The notes under the pieces were generated by a model that did no database searches, was not told the origin of the DNA, and saw only the letters and a list, made by a program, of their open reading frames with translations. The position numbers and the translations under genes are program-made. A stretch of DNA of 64,000 nucleotides from CAJBVW01 sp964457335 (GTDB lineage: Bacteria > Myxococcota_A > UBA796 > SXON01): contig CAYWGD010000013.1 in NCBI GenBank assembly GCA_964457335.1, positions 35,857 to 99,856 on the forward strand. Reading direction: 5' to 3'. Positions 27,901 to 35,346 of this stretch are shown piece by piece (position 1 is the first letter of the stretch; the number at the start of each line of letters is the position of its first letter).

Positions 27901-29150
27901 TGGACGACCTGCACCGTCCCGTCGGGAAGCTGGATTCGTCCAGGGGTCCACGTCGCCGCCGCGGTCCCGAACGCGAGCTCCACCACGCCTGTCCCACCCC
28001 AGGTCCCGCTCACCACCGACACGGCCCGGGGGCACTGGTAGGTCACGCCGTCGACCGCGAAGCCGAGGGACCACGAGCGTCCCACCGTCTCGTCCTCGTA
28101 GTCGTAGTAGGTCGCGGGGTAGAGCTCGGCGCCCCAGTGCCCGACCACCAGGTAGTCGTAGATGGTCCCGGCGACCGCGGTCGCGTCCTGCCAGTAGAGG
28201 CCGAGGATCCGTGCGATGTTCGGATCGACGGCGGCGAGCGTGACCAGGTCGAGCACCGAGTAGCGCAGCGACGGCTGCGCCCGGACATTGGGCCCGGGGT
28301 CGGACACGCCGGGTTGCACCTGGTAGATCTCGTGTTGTGGGCTCGTGCTCACCAGGGTGTCGAGCAGATCCCGGAGCTCGTCGACGAACCCCGTGTTGTA
28401 CGCCCCGGCCACGGGCCCGGGAAGGCCCGGGGGGAGCCGCGCGGCGGCCTCCGCGGCGTCGTTGGGGGTGTTCGCGTGGTAGCCGGGCCACGCCGAGTTG
28501 GTGATGGGCAGGTGGATCGGATTCACGCCGTTCAACGGCGCGCCCCAGCCCGTGGTCAGGTCTGCGTTTGCGTCGACGTAGCACATGCGACAGACGACGA
28601 TGTCGGCGCCGTCCACACGCACGCGGTCGATGCGATCGCCTTGAAGGTCCGCCACGAGGTGCCCGGCGCCGTCGGGGACCGCGACCACCGACATGAGGGT
28701 CAGCTCCGTGCCGTCCTCCACGCGGAGCGCGGTCACGAGCGGCGCCACGGCCATCGCTCCGCTGAACGAGATCTGCACCGTGCGGGCGGGCGCCGGTGGA
28801 ACCAGGAGCAGGGAGCGGCCTGCGCCGGCGAGGCGGAGGGCCCCGTTGCCGTCGCACACCGGTGGAGGATCCTTGACGGTCGTGCCCGGGGAAGGCGTCA
28901 AGAGCCAGGCGCCGACGGCGTAGGGCGGTGCGCCGACCGGGAGCCACTCCGCGAACGTCTGGCACTCGGGGGCCCCGGGGATGTGGAGACGGCGGTACAC
29001 GTCGAATCCCCCCGGCGGGAACCCGAGCCGCCGGCCGAGCTGCCAGCGCAGGTGCGCGCCGGCCGGCATGGCGCTCCCGTCCACCAGGGGGTCGCCCCCG
29101 TTGGTTCCAAGTACGGTCATGGCCAGCCAGTCGGCACTCTGCCAGGGCAT
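24945..29150 (-). CDS. Giant hypothetical protein with Fn3-like modules
   Basis: 1401 aa; ATG preceded by a GGTGGAGG site. No signal peptide, first residues MPWQSADWLAMTVLG. N-terminal ~200 residues form a domain with Cys pairs (CQTFAEW, VVCRMCYVD). Several fibronectin type III-like modules follow, recognisable by D/R-x-Y-x-V-R-A endings: WYDYRVRAVDIFGRASVFSG, AGAYHVYRSTAASLF, FVLYRVRAQDDSGNESAWG, YYRLAARDTFGNVSQATP and YSYRVRVRDGAGNVNRSRF. Such repeats typically bind proteins or carbohydrates outside the cell, yet there is no Sec signal. First gene of the four-gene operon; promoter presumably in 29151-29233. Two CxxC-like pairs near the C-terminus (VVCLRCLAEE) might bind metal. Family not recognised. 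Confidence 0.75.
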   Translation of the reverse strand: MPWQSADWLAMTVLGTNGGDPLVDGSAMPAGAHLRWQLGRRLGFPPGGFDVYRRLHIPGAPECQTFAEWLPVGAPPYAVGAWLLTPSPGTTVKDPPPVCDGNGALRLAGAGRSLLLVPPAPARTVQISFSGAMAVAPLVTALRVEDGTELTLMSVVAVPDGAGHLVADLQGDRIDRVRVDGADIVVCRMCYVDANADLTTGWGAPLNGVNPIHLPITNSAWPGYHANTPNDAAEAAARLPPGLPGPVAGAYNTGFVDELRDLLDTLVSTSPQHEIYQVQPGVSDPGPNVRAQPSLRYSVLDLVTLAAVDPNIARILGLYWQDATAVAGTIYDYLVVGHWGAELYPATYYDYEDETVGRSWSLGFAVDGVTYQCPRAVSVVSGTWGGTGVVELAFGTAAATWTPGRIQLPDGTVQVVHLDVDMTAVGTVRAYRSGAAVATVAVAVGQSTVTVVNAGGIDQLLVDTMAPWKLYRVYTRPVSGAVGDVNYVSWHALVGPPPAVPVPALQPLSVVSVPSRLAADGSPTTASSAVGLRWPTITNPPTSETRRPVRFQVQRDDRGNGGGPGPVTATHDLTREYAVTHSPPEASGTRPASWPPMPQDFVDWDVAPGWYDYRVRAVDIFGRASVFSGPQTIRALGLRQPPPPAAVAARWLDAADPWISTADAALLAAASATQAIRVDFTWSGWNRLQAPGVETAGEFLVYFIPGEANGILGRITATSPLGGTTELTTDQEWTGAADALAGEFLRVGGRTFEITGNTTGAAAVLTVQDLTDPDEQPTTGPFVVRFSRTGPNFLPLSPELAWTRRIHAESAVPDGPWLGTVTAVTAVAEGWEVVTDIDFSSAAAELVPGVAWSAGVTWRAKSQDMDASSLLVLVLDARTMGDDTDVVPAVGDTLRYTPGRRYTVLVTSETLAPADDYPVATGLVGVAASDGDAAVPDDAAWASVDRGGLGGRAGNKGRVSVPCRVTATRTTAPSAPTATTASASTPVYADPADWYGMARYTLSWWAVTGAGAYHVYRSTAASLFLRDREMRRLALGPYGSDPFPDESTYGYDADAWLTENYPTLTRAGLQSPDLRTDPDGDTILAAWRAFAEWFYPQLDDLQVQQLADTSGNEQAFRRINAEPVDALSYEDRFEARGRGFVLYRVRAQDDSGNESAWGATHPPVHIRRVDPPRMPRVLSVTAEENAITFTWTAIDDPDLQDYLLWRGSDAASLADVRWEPEPEVVTPAATGPTESYTDDGLVGGTDVYYRLAARDTFGNVSQATPVFAGRAIDTTPPESPEWEAVEWRKIRGSDGALLAWSETEDPADTYTPVVCLRCLAEEAGLEFVVERKASDGLFWTRVGTWTEADDTSDPEAEDARRFTTQDSSADTGTAYSYRVRVRDGAGNVNRSRFQTYSLAAP

Positions 29151-29233
29151 CCCGCCTCCACCTTGCGACCGGAGTCCACCACGCCGGATTCACGACGCAC
29201 GGCGGTCGTCACGCAAGGCAGGAGCGAAGCCCC

Positions 29234-30322
29234 CTAAAAATAGAGACCGAGCGCTCGGGGCCCCGAGGACGCGGCGCGCGCGTCGGGAGCGGCGGACGCG
29301 CGAACCGCGCGCCCGTGACGACGGCGCCCGCGGCGTGTCCACGGCAGGTACGGGAGGAGCGCGAGGAGTCCGCCGACCCCCGGCGACGCCTCGCCGGCCG
29401 CACAGCCACACCCGGCCGCCCGTGGTTCCTCCGCCGGCGGCGCAGGCGCCGACTCCTCCGCGACGGCGTCCGGCGTCGGCGCGGCGGCCGCCGGCTCCTC
29501 TGGCGGCACGGGGATCCAGCGCCGCGTGTGCGGGAGCAGCTTGACGCGCAGGTTCGGGCCAGGGGCCGGGTGGCGCTGCCCGGCGCGATCGTAGACGGAG
29601 ACCGTCAGGTCGTAGACCACCTCGGACATCGGCTCCCCGCCGCAGCCGTCTGCCCCCACGACGACCAGCCCCGGGTCCGTCAGGCGGCCGAACGTGCTCA
29701 GCTCGTGCCCGTCCGCCGCCCGCCAGTCCACCTGGTACCACGCGGGGTCCGCTCGCAGGGGCAGCGTGAGGAACAACACGGGGTCCTCGGGCAGGGACTG
29801 CTGGCGCTGCACGAGCGCGGGTGGGCCGCTCCACCACGTCCGCGCTCCCGCCGGGCCCTCCCCCACACGCCAGCTCGGCGCAGCCGACGCGTCCCGACGA
29901 GCGGACATGGCGTCGTCGGTGCGCTTCCCGGGGTGCGTCGAGCAGGTCTCGGCGGCGAGGCTGCCGGCGAACCCGGGGATCTCGAGCGCCACCTCGGCTC
30001 CCGCCGGGAGGGGCTCGCTCGGCCTCAGCGCGATCAGGTGGGGCCGCGACTCCATCCGGGAGGCGTCGCCTCGACACATTTCCTCGGCCACCAGCGGGAT
30101 CTGACGCCGTCCCGCCCTCAGCTCGGCGTGGCGCCGGGCGGCCTCGGCGAGCGCCGGGTCGCGGGCAGCGAGCACGATCCAGCCGTCCGTGGGGAGGGCG
30201 GCATCCCGATCGCAGCGCGCGGGTGGGGGGTACAGGCTCGGCCGCCGGTCCCCCGGCTCCACGGCCGGCAAGGGGGTGGACGCGATCGCATCACCCAGCA
30301 GCAGGGACAGGAGCGGGAGCAC
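29234..30322 (-). CDS. Exported protein with MYXO-CTERM-like tail (5' end uncertain)
   Basis: 362 aa from GTG at 30322, which places a signal peptide at the start (LPLLSLLLGDAIAS). No good ribosome site is seen, and the frame stays open into the inverted-repeat element just upstream, so the original start may have been replaced. The mature part contains a domain like those annotated in Myxococcota surface proteins (LIALRPSEPLPAGAEVALEI, a Big/Ig-like fold) with Cys residues, a Pro/Glu-rich spacer, then AGCGCAAGEASPGVGG + LLALLPYLPW + RRGRRRH: Cys-Gly-Cys, helix, Arg cluster, as in MYXO-CTERM sorting signals. Unusually ~25 residues follow the Arg cluster. Function unknown; placed 84 bases upstream of the giant operon. 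Confidence 0.65.
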   Translation of the reverse strand: MLPLLSLLLGDAIASTPLPAVEPGDRRPSLYPPPARCDRDAALPTDGWIVLAARDPALAEAARRHAELRAGRRQIPLVAEEMCRGDASRMESRPHLIALRPSEPLPAGAEVALEIPGFAGSLAAETCSTHPGKRTDDAMSARRDASAAPSWRVGEGPAGARTWWSGPPALVQRQQSLPEDPVLFLTLPLRADPAWYQVDWRAADGHELSTFGRLTDPGLVVVGADGCGGEPMSEVVYDLTVSVYDRAGQRHPAPGPNLRVKLLPHTRRWIPVPPEEPAAAAPTPDAVAEESAPAPPAEEPRAAGCGCAAGEASPGVGGLLALLPYLPWTRRGRRRHGRAVRASAAPDARAASSGPRALGLYF

Positions 30323-30374
30323 GTCGTCGACGAGCCTACTTGGCGCCGAACGCCGGCGCCACCGACTGCCGGGC

Positions 30375-30494
30375 TTGGTCGACTCATTCTCCGAGCGGGA
30401 GGCCGGCAGGGTGGGTGCCGGCCTCTCGGCGGTGGGGGGAGCCGGCAGCGAGCCATTCGGGGCGGGTTGCAGCCCTCGGGCGGTGGCCCGCAAC
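30375..30494 (-). repeat. Right inner inverted repeat
   Basis: Reverse-complement partner of 15133-15251 (~85 percent by eye). Together they face each other inside the outer direct repeats, as the ends of a composite element would. Confidence 0.7.
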
Positions 30495-30575
30495 CGGGCG
30501 AACGTCCACTCGATCCACCCACGCTGCTTGTACCGCGCCTTGGCCTCGTCCTCGGGGCCTCTACGGGCGCGTAGA
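30495..30575 (-). pseudogene. Possible transposase C-terminal remnant
   Basis: The minus-strand frame gives EAKARYKQRGWIEWTFARLR, which resembles the C-terminal Y-K-x-R-x-x-I-E-x-x-F-A-x-L signature of IS5/IS4-type DDE transposases (the Glu being the third catalytic residue). Only ~25 codons; directly continuous with the inverted repeat. Weak, based on one motif. Confidence 0.35.
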
Positions 30576-30638
30576 CATCCCTTGGCCTTCGACGGCGTGG
30601 ATGCCATCCGCAGTTCGACCCCCAGGCCGCTCCTCGGG

Positions 30639-30838
30639 GACGGTAGTTCGGGCGTTTCCCGGGAGCGTGTGGGGCAAGTGTGGGGTGGACCGCCGGGGGA
30701 TACCCTGGCTCTCAGGCGGAGAAGTCCTCTACAGGGTCCCGTCTTGTGGGGCAAGTGTGGGGCGCCGGTCGCGACGATTGAAGAAACGTTCTGCCTTCAA
30801 CCTGCCGAACGTCTAGCCCTACACATTGAACCTGAAAT
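30639..30838 (+). repeat. Right direct repeat, overlapping the ychF 3' end
   Basis: Partner of 14873-15085. The core 30756-30838 includes the ychF stop and the last ~6 codons, so the left copy is a duplicated 3' end of ychF. A GTGTGGGGCAAGTGTGGGG motif occurs twice (about 30668-30690 and 30744-30762), iteron-like. The small stem ACGTTC/GAACGT lies just past the stop and could also be the ychF terminator, although no T-run follows. Confidence 0.75.
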
Positions 30839-31913
30839 GCATCACATCCCCATCCTGCACCACGTACTCCTTCCCCTCCACCCGCATCTTCCCCTGCGCC
30901 TTCAGCGCCGCCTCGCTCCCGGCCGCCTTCAGGTCCTCCACCGAGTAGACCTCCGCGCGGATGAAGCCGCGCTCGAAGTCCGAGTGGATGACACCCGCCG
31001 CCTGGGGCGCCTTCGCGCCGACCGGGATCGTCCAGGCGCGGATCTCCTTCGGGCCGGCAGTAAAGTAGGTTTGAAGCCCGAGCAGGTGATACGTCTCACG
31101 CGCGAGGGCCGCGAGCCCCGGCTCCGCGATCCCCAGATCGGCCAGGAAGCCCGCCCGATCTTCCTCGGGGAGCTCGGACACCTCGGCCTCGATCTTGGCG
31201 CAGAGCACGACCACCCGCGCGCCCTCGCGCACGGCCCGCTCGCGCACGGCGGTGATGTACTTGTTGTCGGCGCCGAGGCCGTTCTCGTCGACGTTGCAGA
31301 CGTACAGCACCGGCTTGGCCGTGATGAGCTGCGCGTCCTTCACGCTGTCACGCTCGTCGTCGGACCACTGCCCCGCGCGCGCCGGCTTCCCGCTGTCGAG
31401 CAGCGCGTAGAGCCGCTCGGCCACGCCGAGGTGGAACAGCGACTCCTTGTCGCCGCTCTTGGACGCCTTCTTGTACCGGTCGATCCGCTTCGCCACGCTC
31501 TCGATGTCCGCGAGGATGAGCTCGGTGTCGATGGTCTCGATGTCCCGGTCGGGGTTCGGGGTCCCGTCCACGTGCACCACGTCCGGGTCGTCGAAGCAGC
31601 GCACCACGTGCAGGATCGCGTCGACCGCGCGGATGTGCCCGAGGAACTGGTTCCCGAGGCCTTCGCCCTTGCTCGCCCCGCGCACCAGGCCCGCGATGTC
31701 GACGATCTCGACCGCGGCCGGGAGCACCTGCTTCGAGGCGATGATCTTCAGGATCTGGCCGAGCCGCGCGTCGGGCACCGGCACGACGCCCACGTTCGGC
31801 TCGATGGTGCAGAAGGGGTAGTTCGCCGCCGCCGCGCCCGCGGCCGTGAGCGCGTTGAAGAGGGTGCTCTTCCCGACGTTCGGGAGGCCCACGATGCCTG
31901 CCTGCACGGCCAT
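30819..31913 (-). CDS. ychF: Ribosome-associated ATPase YchF (OLA1 family)
   Basis: 364 aa, the normal family length (363 in E. coli). N-terminal P-loop GLPNVGKSTLFNALT; DIAGLVRGASKGEGLGNQFL is the switch II region; CNVDENGL carries the NxxE variant of the G4 motif that gives ATP rather than GTP preference. The C-terminal TGS domain ends FRFNV. The protein binds the ribosome and is a negative regulator of the oxidative-stress response in other bacteria. Start ATG at 31913 matches homologues. The last codons are part of the island direct repeat, suggesting that this housekeeping gene was the insertion target. Confidence 0.97.
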   Translation of the reverse strand: MAVQAGIVGLPNVGKSTLFNALTAAGAAAANYPFCTIEPNVGVVPVPDARLGQILKIIASKQVLPAAVEIVDIAGLVRGASKGEGLGNQFLGHIRAVDAILHVVRCFDDPDVVHVDGTPNPDRDIETIDTELILADIESVAKRIDRYKKASKSGDKESLFHLGVAERLYALLDSGKPARAGQWSDDERDSVKDAQLITAKPVLYVCNVDENGLGADNKYITAVRERAVREGARVVVLCAKIEAEVSELPEEDRAGFLADLGIAEPGLAALARETYHLLGLQTYFTAGPKEIRAWTIPVGAKAPQAAGVIHSDFERGFIRAEVYSVEDLKAAGSEAALKAQGKMRVEGKEYVVQDGDVMHFRFNV

Positions 31914-32243
31914 GATCGCTCCAAAGGGCCGACCGGCTAACCCGTCGGGGCCGCGCGGACAGCGGATCGTGTGCATCCTCCGTGCAAAGGTTCGGATCCG
32001 GGCGCGTCCCCGGCCGCGGGGCCCACGCGGCGGTGCTCGCCTCCTCGCGCGGCCGGGGCCGGGCTCCCTCCGGGGTCGCGCGTTCGCGCTCCGTCGGCCG
32101 CCCGTGCGGCGGCCGACCGCCGGGGGCCTCAGACGCTCGCGCGGCCTCCGGCCCCCCGCCCTTCGGCGCCCCCGGCGCCCTCCGGTCCCCCTCGCGCGGC
32201 GTGTCGCGATAGCTCGCCGAGGTGACGCACCGCCCGCCCTCCG
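31914..32243. other. Divergent intergenic region, nothing recognised
   Basis: 330 bases of extremely GC-rich sequence between ychF (minus) and a membrane protein (plus). Several short GC inverted repeats, no codon-like structure that I trust, and no clear promoter consensus. Confidence 0.45.
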
Positions 32244-33881
32244 ATGGCCCCTGATCGTCCGCGCCGCGCGCGCGTCCTCGCGTGGTGCCTGCGCGAGGCG
32301 CCGCTGGCGCTCGGGGTGGCCGGCGGCGGGGGGCTCGCGTGGTGGCTGGGCCGGGCGTTCGTGCTCGACGGCCACCTCTCCGGCTACCGGTGGCCCGACT
32401 ACGTCTTCATGGCGTGGATGATCGAGCGCGCGCACCCCGCGCTCTACGACCCCTTCCGCTACCCGCTGCACGGGGCGCTCGTCGCCTGGGTGGGCGAGCG
32501 CCTCGGCAGCTACCCCGACGCCGCCACGCTGATCGCGTCGCTGTCCGTGCTCGGGATCGTCGCGGGGGCGGGCCTCGGCGCGCGCGCGCTCGCGAACCCG
32601 TGGGCGGGCGCGCTCGCCGCCCTGACCGTGCCGATGTGCATCCCGGTCGCGGACGCCGCGCGGTGGGGGAACCTCTACCCGCTGCTCGCGGGCTTCACCG
32701 CGCTCGCGGTCGGCGCCGCCGCGGTGCTCGCCCGCTGGCCGAACGCCGGGACCGCCCTGTTCGCGGGCGCCGCCGCCGCGCTGGCCTGGGGCACCGACGC
32801 CCGCGGCCTCCCCGTCGCCGCGCTCGTCGCGGGTGCGGCGCTCCTCGGGGCCGGACGCGCGCTCCGCGCCCGCGGGGCGCTCGCGGCCCTCCTCGTCGCC
32901 GGTGCCTTCGCGGCGCCGCTCGTCGCCGCCCCCCGGCTGATCCACGGCTGGGGCGTGGAGGTCCGCCGCGCGGTCCGCACCGAGCAGTACGTGGAGCTCC
33001 AGCGCGGGGTGGTGCGGCACTGGGCCTTCCACGCGAACGACCCGGCGCTCGAGGCCGCCTGCACCGGGCTCCGGGACGCGGACATGCTCCGCCCGTCCTT
33101 CCTCGGAACCCCGTGCTCCCGGGTGATGCTCCGGCACAACCTCGAGCGCACGCTCCCCCGGCAGGCCCCCTTCGGCGCGGCCACCTGGCTCCTCGCGCTC
33201 GGGCTCCTCCTCCCCGGGCGCCGCGGGTGGGCGGCCACGGCACAAGGCGGCGCGATCGGCCTCGGGGTGGTCGGGCTCGTGCTCCTCTCCTCGGCGCTGA
33301 TGCCCCTGCCCGAGCGCTACGTGCTCCAGCTCGCCGGACCCCTCGCGATGCTCGCGCCGGCGGCCCTCGGGCGGCTCGCCGACACGCTCCCGGCCGGCGG
33401 CTCCGCCACCGTGGCCAACGTCCTCTTCGCCGCCGCCGCGGCCTTCGGCGTGTGGCGCACCGCCCCGAGCCGGGCCACGCCGCCGCTCGGCACCCGCGGC
33501 GAGAAGGCCTACGACGCCTGGAACGCCGCCGCCGACCTCGCCCGCGCGCGGCTCCCGCCCGGCGCCACCTTCCTCGACTGCGCCGCGCACAGCGTGAACA
33601 TCGCGCTGCTGCCGCGCGAGACGTGGCCGGGGGAGCCGGTGCCGCTCTGGCCCCACACGCTCGAGCCCGCGGTGCGCGACCTGTGCGTCGACTGGGTCAC
33701 CCGGCCGCGCGCGGACGCCTGGGTGGGCGTCGGGATCGCGTCGCCCGCGAACACGGCGCTCGCGGCGGAGCCCGCCGTGGCCGAGGTCACGGCGCTCGTC
33801 GCGCGCACGCCGGGCTGGAGCCGGGTCGGCGCGACGTCCACCTTCGCGCTCTACCGGTGGGACGCCCCCGCAGCGCCGTGA
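32244..33881 (+). CDS. Polytopic membrane protein, GT-C glycosyltransferase-like
   Basis: 545 aa with about ten hydrophobic segments (for example residues 20-36, 95-113, 118-135, 143-162, 165-185, 187-225, 310-330, 340-360, 372-392). The first outer loop has a WPDYVFMAWMIERAHPALYD segment, resembling the acidic first-loop motif of GT-C enzymes (mannosyl- or arabinosyltransferase/ArnT fold), and the C-terminal ~110 residues form a soluble domain. No specific family recognised. Likely transfers or handles polyprenyl-linked sugar at the inner membrane; this is an inference from topology. Convergent with the next gene with an 11-base gap. Confidence 0.65.
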   Translation: MAPDRPRRARVLAWCLREAPLALGVAGGGGLAWWLGRAFVLDGHLSGYRWPDYVFMAWMIERAHPALYDPFRYPLHGALVAWVGERLGSYPDAATLIASLSVLGIVAGAGLGARALANPWAGALAALTVPMCIPVADAARWGNLYPLLAGFTALAVGAAAVLARWPNAGTALFAGAAAALAWGTDARGLPVAALVAGAALLGAGRALRARGALAALLVAGAFAAPLVAAPRLIHGWGVEVRRAVRTEQYVELQRGVVRHWAFHANDPALEAACTGLRDADMLRPSFLGTPCSRVMLRHNLERTLPRQAPFGAATWLLALGLLLPGRRGWAATAQGGAIGLGVVGLVLLSSALMPLPERYVLQLAGPLAMLAPAALGRLADTLPAGGSATVANVLFAAAAAFGVWRTAPSRATPPLGTRGEKAYDAWNAAADLARARLPPGATFLDCAAHSVNIALLPRETWPGEPVPLWPHTLEPAVRDLCVDWVTRPRADAWVGVGIASPANTALAAEPAVAEVTALVARTPGWSRVGATSTFALYRWDAPAAP

Positions 33882-33892
33882 TGAGGGGGCAA

Positions 33893-34564
33893 CTACCGCG
33901 CCGGCAAGCAGCAGCGCGCCGCGATCGTCCCCGAGAACCAGGGCGCGTGGTCCCGGTAGGGCTCGAGGTGGCACCCGGCGTTGCCCTGGCCCGCGTAGAA
34001 GGCCCCGCCCATCTTCGCGGTGGTCGGCACGCCCGCCTCGTCGAGCACCTCGGGATCGGCCCACTCCCAGGCGTTGCCGATCTGGTCGTATACCCCCTCC
34101 GGCGTGCGGCACTCCGGCAGGGAGCCCGTCGGCTGGAGCTCTGTCCACGGGGTGGTGCCGTCCGGCGCCGGCACGGCGCAGTTCTCCTCGGCGGGCGGCT
34201 CCTCGCCCCAGGGAAACGACGCTTCCCCGCAGGCGGTCTGCCACTCGGTGACCGTGCAGAGGTGCTTCCCGGCGTTCAGGCAGGCGCCGCGCGCCTGGTA
34301 CCAGGAGAGCGGCGCGGTGGGGATCACGCCGGCCTCGGACATCGCCACGGCCAGGGTCTCCGTGTCCGGGTAGACGCCGATCTGGTCGTCGTAGCCGAGG
34401 TCGTCGTCGGTCAGCGTCGCCTCGTACCGGTCGATGCAGAGGTCGCCGACCTGGGCCATCTCCGGCGGACAGGGGCCGGTCCAGCCGGTGTCCCCCGTGT
34501 CGTCGGGCGGCTTGCCCGTCTCGCCGTCGGTCGGTGCGCACGCGAGCAGCAGCAGGAGCGTCAT
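33893..34564 (-). CDS. Formylglycine-generating-enzyme (SUMF1) fold lipoprotein
   Basis: 223 aa; lipobox LLLAC at residue 9, linker TDGETGKPPDDTGDTG. Mature part is a compact FGE-sulfatase/C-type-lectin-like domain: CIDRYEATLTD at the start, TAPLSWYQARGACLNAGKHL followed by CTVTEWQTACG, the DQIGNAWEWAD core motif, and KMGGAFYAG near the end. Real formylglycine-generating enzymes need a Cys pair late in the chain; here GCHLEPYR and RCCLPAR provide Cys, but the canonical spacing is not obvious, so catalysis is uncertain. Many members are ergothioneine-synthase-like or structural. Likely a lipid-anchored envelope protein. Confidence 0.85.
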   Translation of the reverse strand: MTLLLLLACAPTDGETGKPPDDTGDTGWTGPCPPEMAQVGDLCIDRYEATLTDDDLGYDDQIGVYPDTETLAVAMSEAGVIPTAPLSWYQARGACLNAGKHLCTVTEWQTACGEASFPWGEEPPAEENCAVPAPDGTTPWTELQPTGSLPECRTPEGVYDQIGNAWEWADPEVLDEAGVPTTAKMGGAFYAGQGNAGCHLEPYRDHAPWFSGTIAARCCLPAR

Positions 34565-34614
34565 GCCGCAAGCCTACCAGACGCCCGCCGGCCGGGCCCG
34601 CGCGTCCCCGTCGA

Positions 34615-35229
34615 CTAGAAGTCCTCCTTGGCGTCCTCGGCGTACGTGAGCGAGGGTGCGAACTCGACCTTCACGTCGCTCCAGGTGGAGCGCCCCTGGT
34701 TGATCTCGACCACCCAGCCGGCGAGCGTGTCGATCGTGCCCGAGTAGCCGCGGCCGACCTCGGCGAAGTACACGATCAAGGCGAGCTCCTGGAGCGTCGG
34801 GGGCAGGTCCTCGAGGCTGATCGAGCCGATCATGAAGGCGTAGAAGAGCCCGGCGTTCTTCTTCGCGTTTCCGTCGAGCACGGCCGCGATCGCCGTGTAC
34901 TTCCGCGCGGGGCGCACCACCGGGTCGTAGGGCTGGAAGCCGCGGCTGACCGAGAAGCCGATGCCCTGGATCATCGGGTTGAAGTTCTTGATGATCTCGT
35001 CCCGCGCCTCGTTGTCGCCTTGGATCCACACCTTGGCGTGCCAGAGGCGCCCGGCGCTCATCACCTCGCCCATGCTCAACAGCTGGACAGGCGCGCCATC
35101 CGGTGCGCGGGCGGCCGGGGCGGTGGAGGAGGCGAGCGGGTCGACCAGCGGATCGACCAGGGCATCACGCGCCGGCGCGTCGGGGGTCCGGAGGATCGGG
35201 CTCATCCGACCGCGCGTCGTCGTGACCAT
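34615..35229 (-). CDS. Hypothetical protein
   Basis: 204 aa; ATG at 35229 with a weak GGGTGAA site; a second ATG at 35205 is equally possible. No signal peptide or membrane helix. The N-terminal ~50 residues are Pro/Ala/Asp-rich and probably disordered (with a DPLVDPL duplication). The rest looks globular with aromatic residues (WHAKVWIQGDNEARDEIIKN, LIVYFAEVGRGYSGTIDTLA). No family recognised. Isolated between two lipoprotein genes. Upstream region holds a 16-base perfect palindrome. Confidence 0.6.
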   Translation of the reverse strand: MVTTTRGRMSPILRTPDAPARDALVDPLVDPLASSTAPAARAPDGAPVQLLSMGEVMSAGRLWHAKVWIQGDNEARDEIIKNFNPMIQGIGFSVSRGFQPYDPVVRPARKYTAIAAVLDGNAKKNAGLFYAFMIGSISLEDLPPTLQELALIVYFAEVGRGYSGTIDTLAGWVVEINQGRSTWSDVKVEFAPSLTYAEDAKEDF

Positions 35230-35325
35230 GCTTCACCCGCTCGTGAAGAATGCTAACCGTGCGCTTGGTGAATCGCGCGATCGCCCGGACGCAGGTGGGG
35301 CGCGCCGGCTCCCCGACGCGCCCCG

Positions 35326-35341
35326 CTGATACATGTATCAG
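35326..35341. promoter_or_regulatory. Perfect 16-base palindrome
   Basis: CTGATACATGTATCAG is its own reverse complement and unusually AT-rich for this genome. It lies 96 bases upstream of the ATG at 35229 and five bases beyond the stop of the next gene, with ATGTGTCAC following. Could be an operator for the 204-aa gene or part of a terminator. Half-sites of the form TGAYACA recur around 43-56 kb. Confidence 0.5.
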
Positions 35342-35346
35342 ATGTG

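Larger units (their letters stand above)
30323..30755. other. Stretch without an intact gene
   Basis: Holds the right inverted repeat, the possible transposase remnant and the upstream part of the right direct repeat (30639-30710) with GTGTGGGGCAAGTGTGGGG units. The long minus-strand frame crossing it is a chance extension of the downstream gene. Confidence 0.55.

Noticed and set aside
30323..30754. N-terminal extension of the MYXO-CTERM-like gene
   Set aside because: It runs through the inverted repeat, whose other copy is not in a gene; the signal peptide places the start near 30322.
31982..32212. Small plus-strand frame ahead of the membrane protein
   Set aside because: Random-looking Arg/Pro/Gly composition in a GC-saturated intergenic region with no ribosome site.
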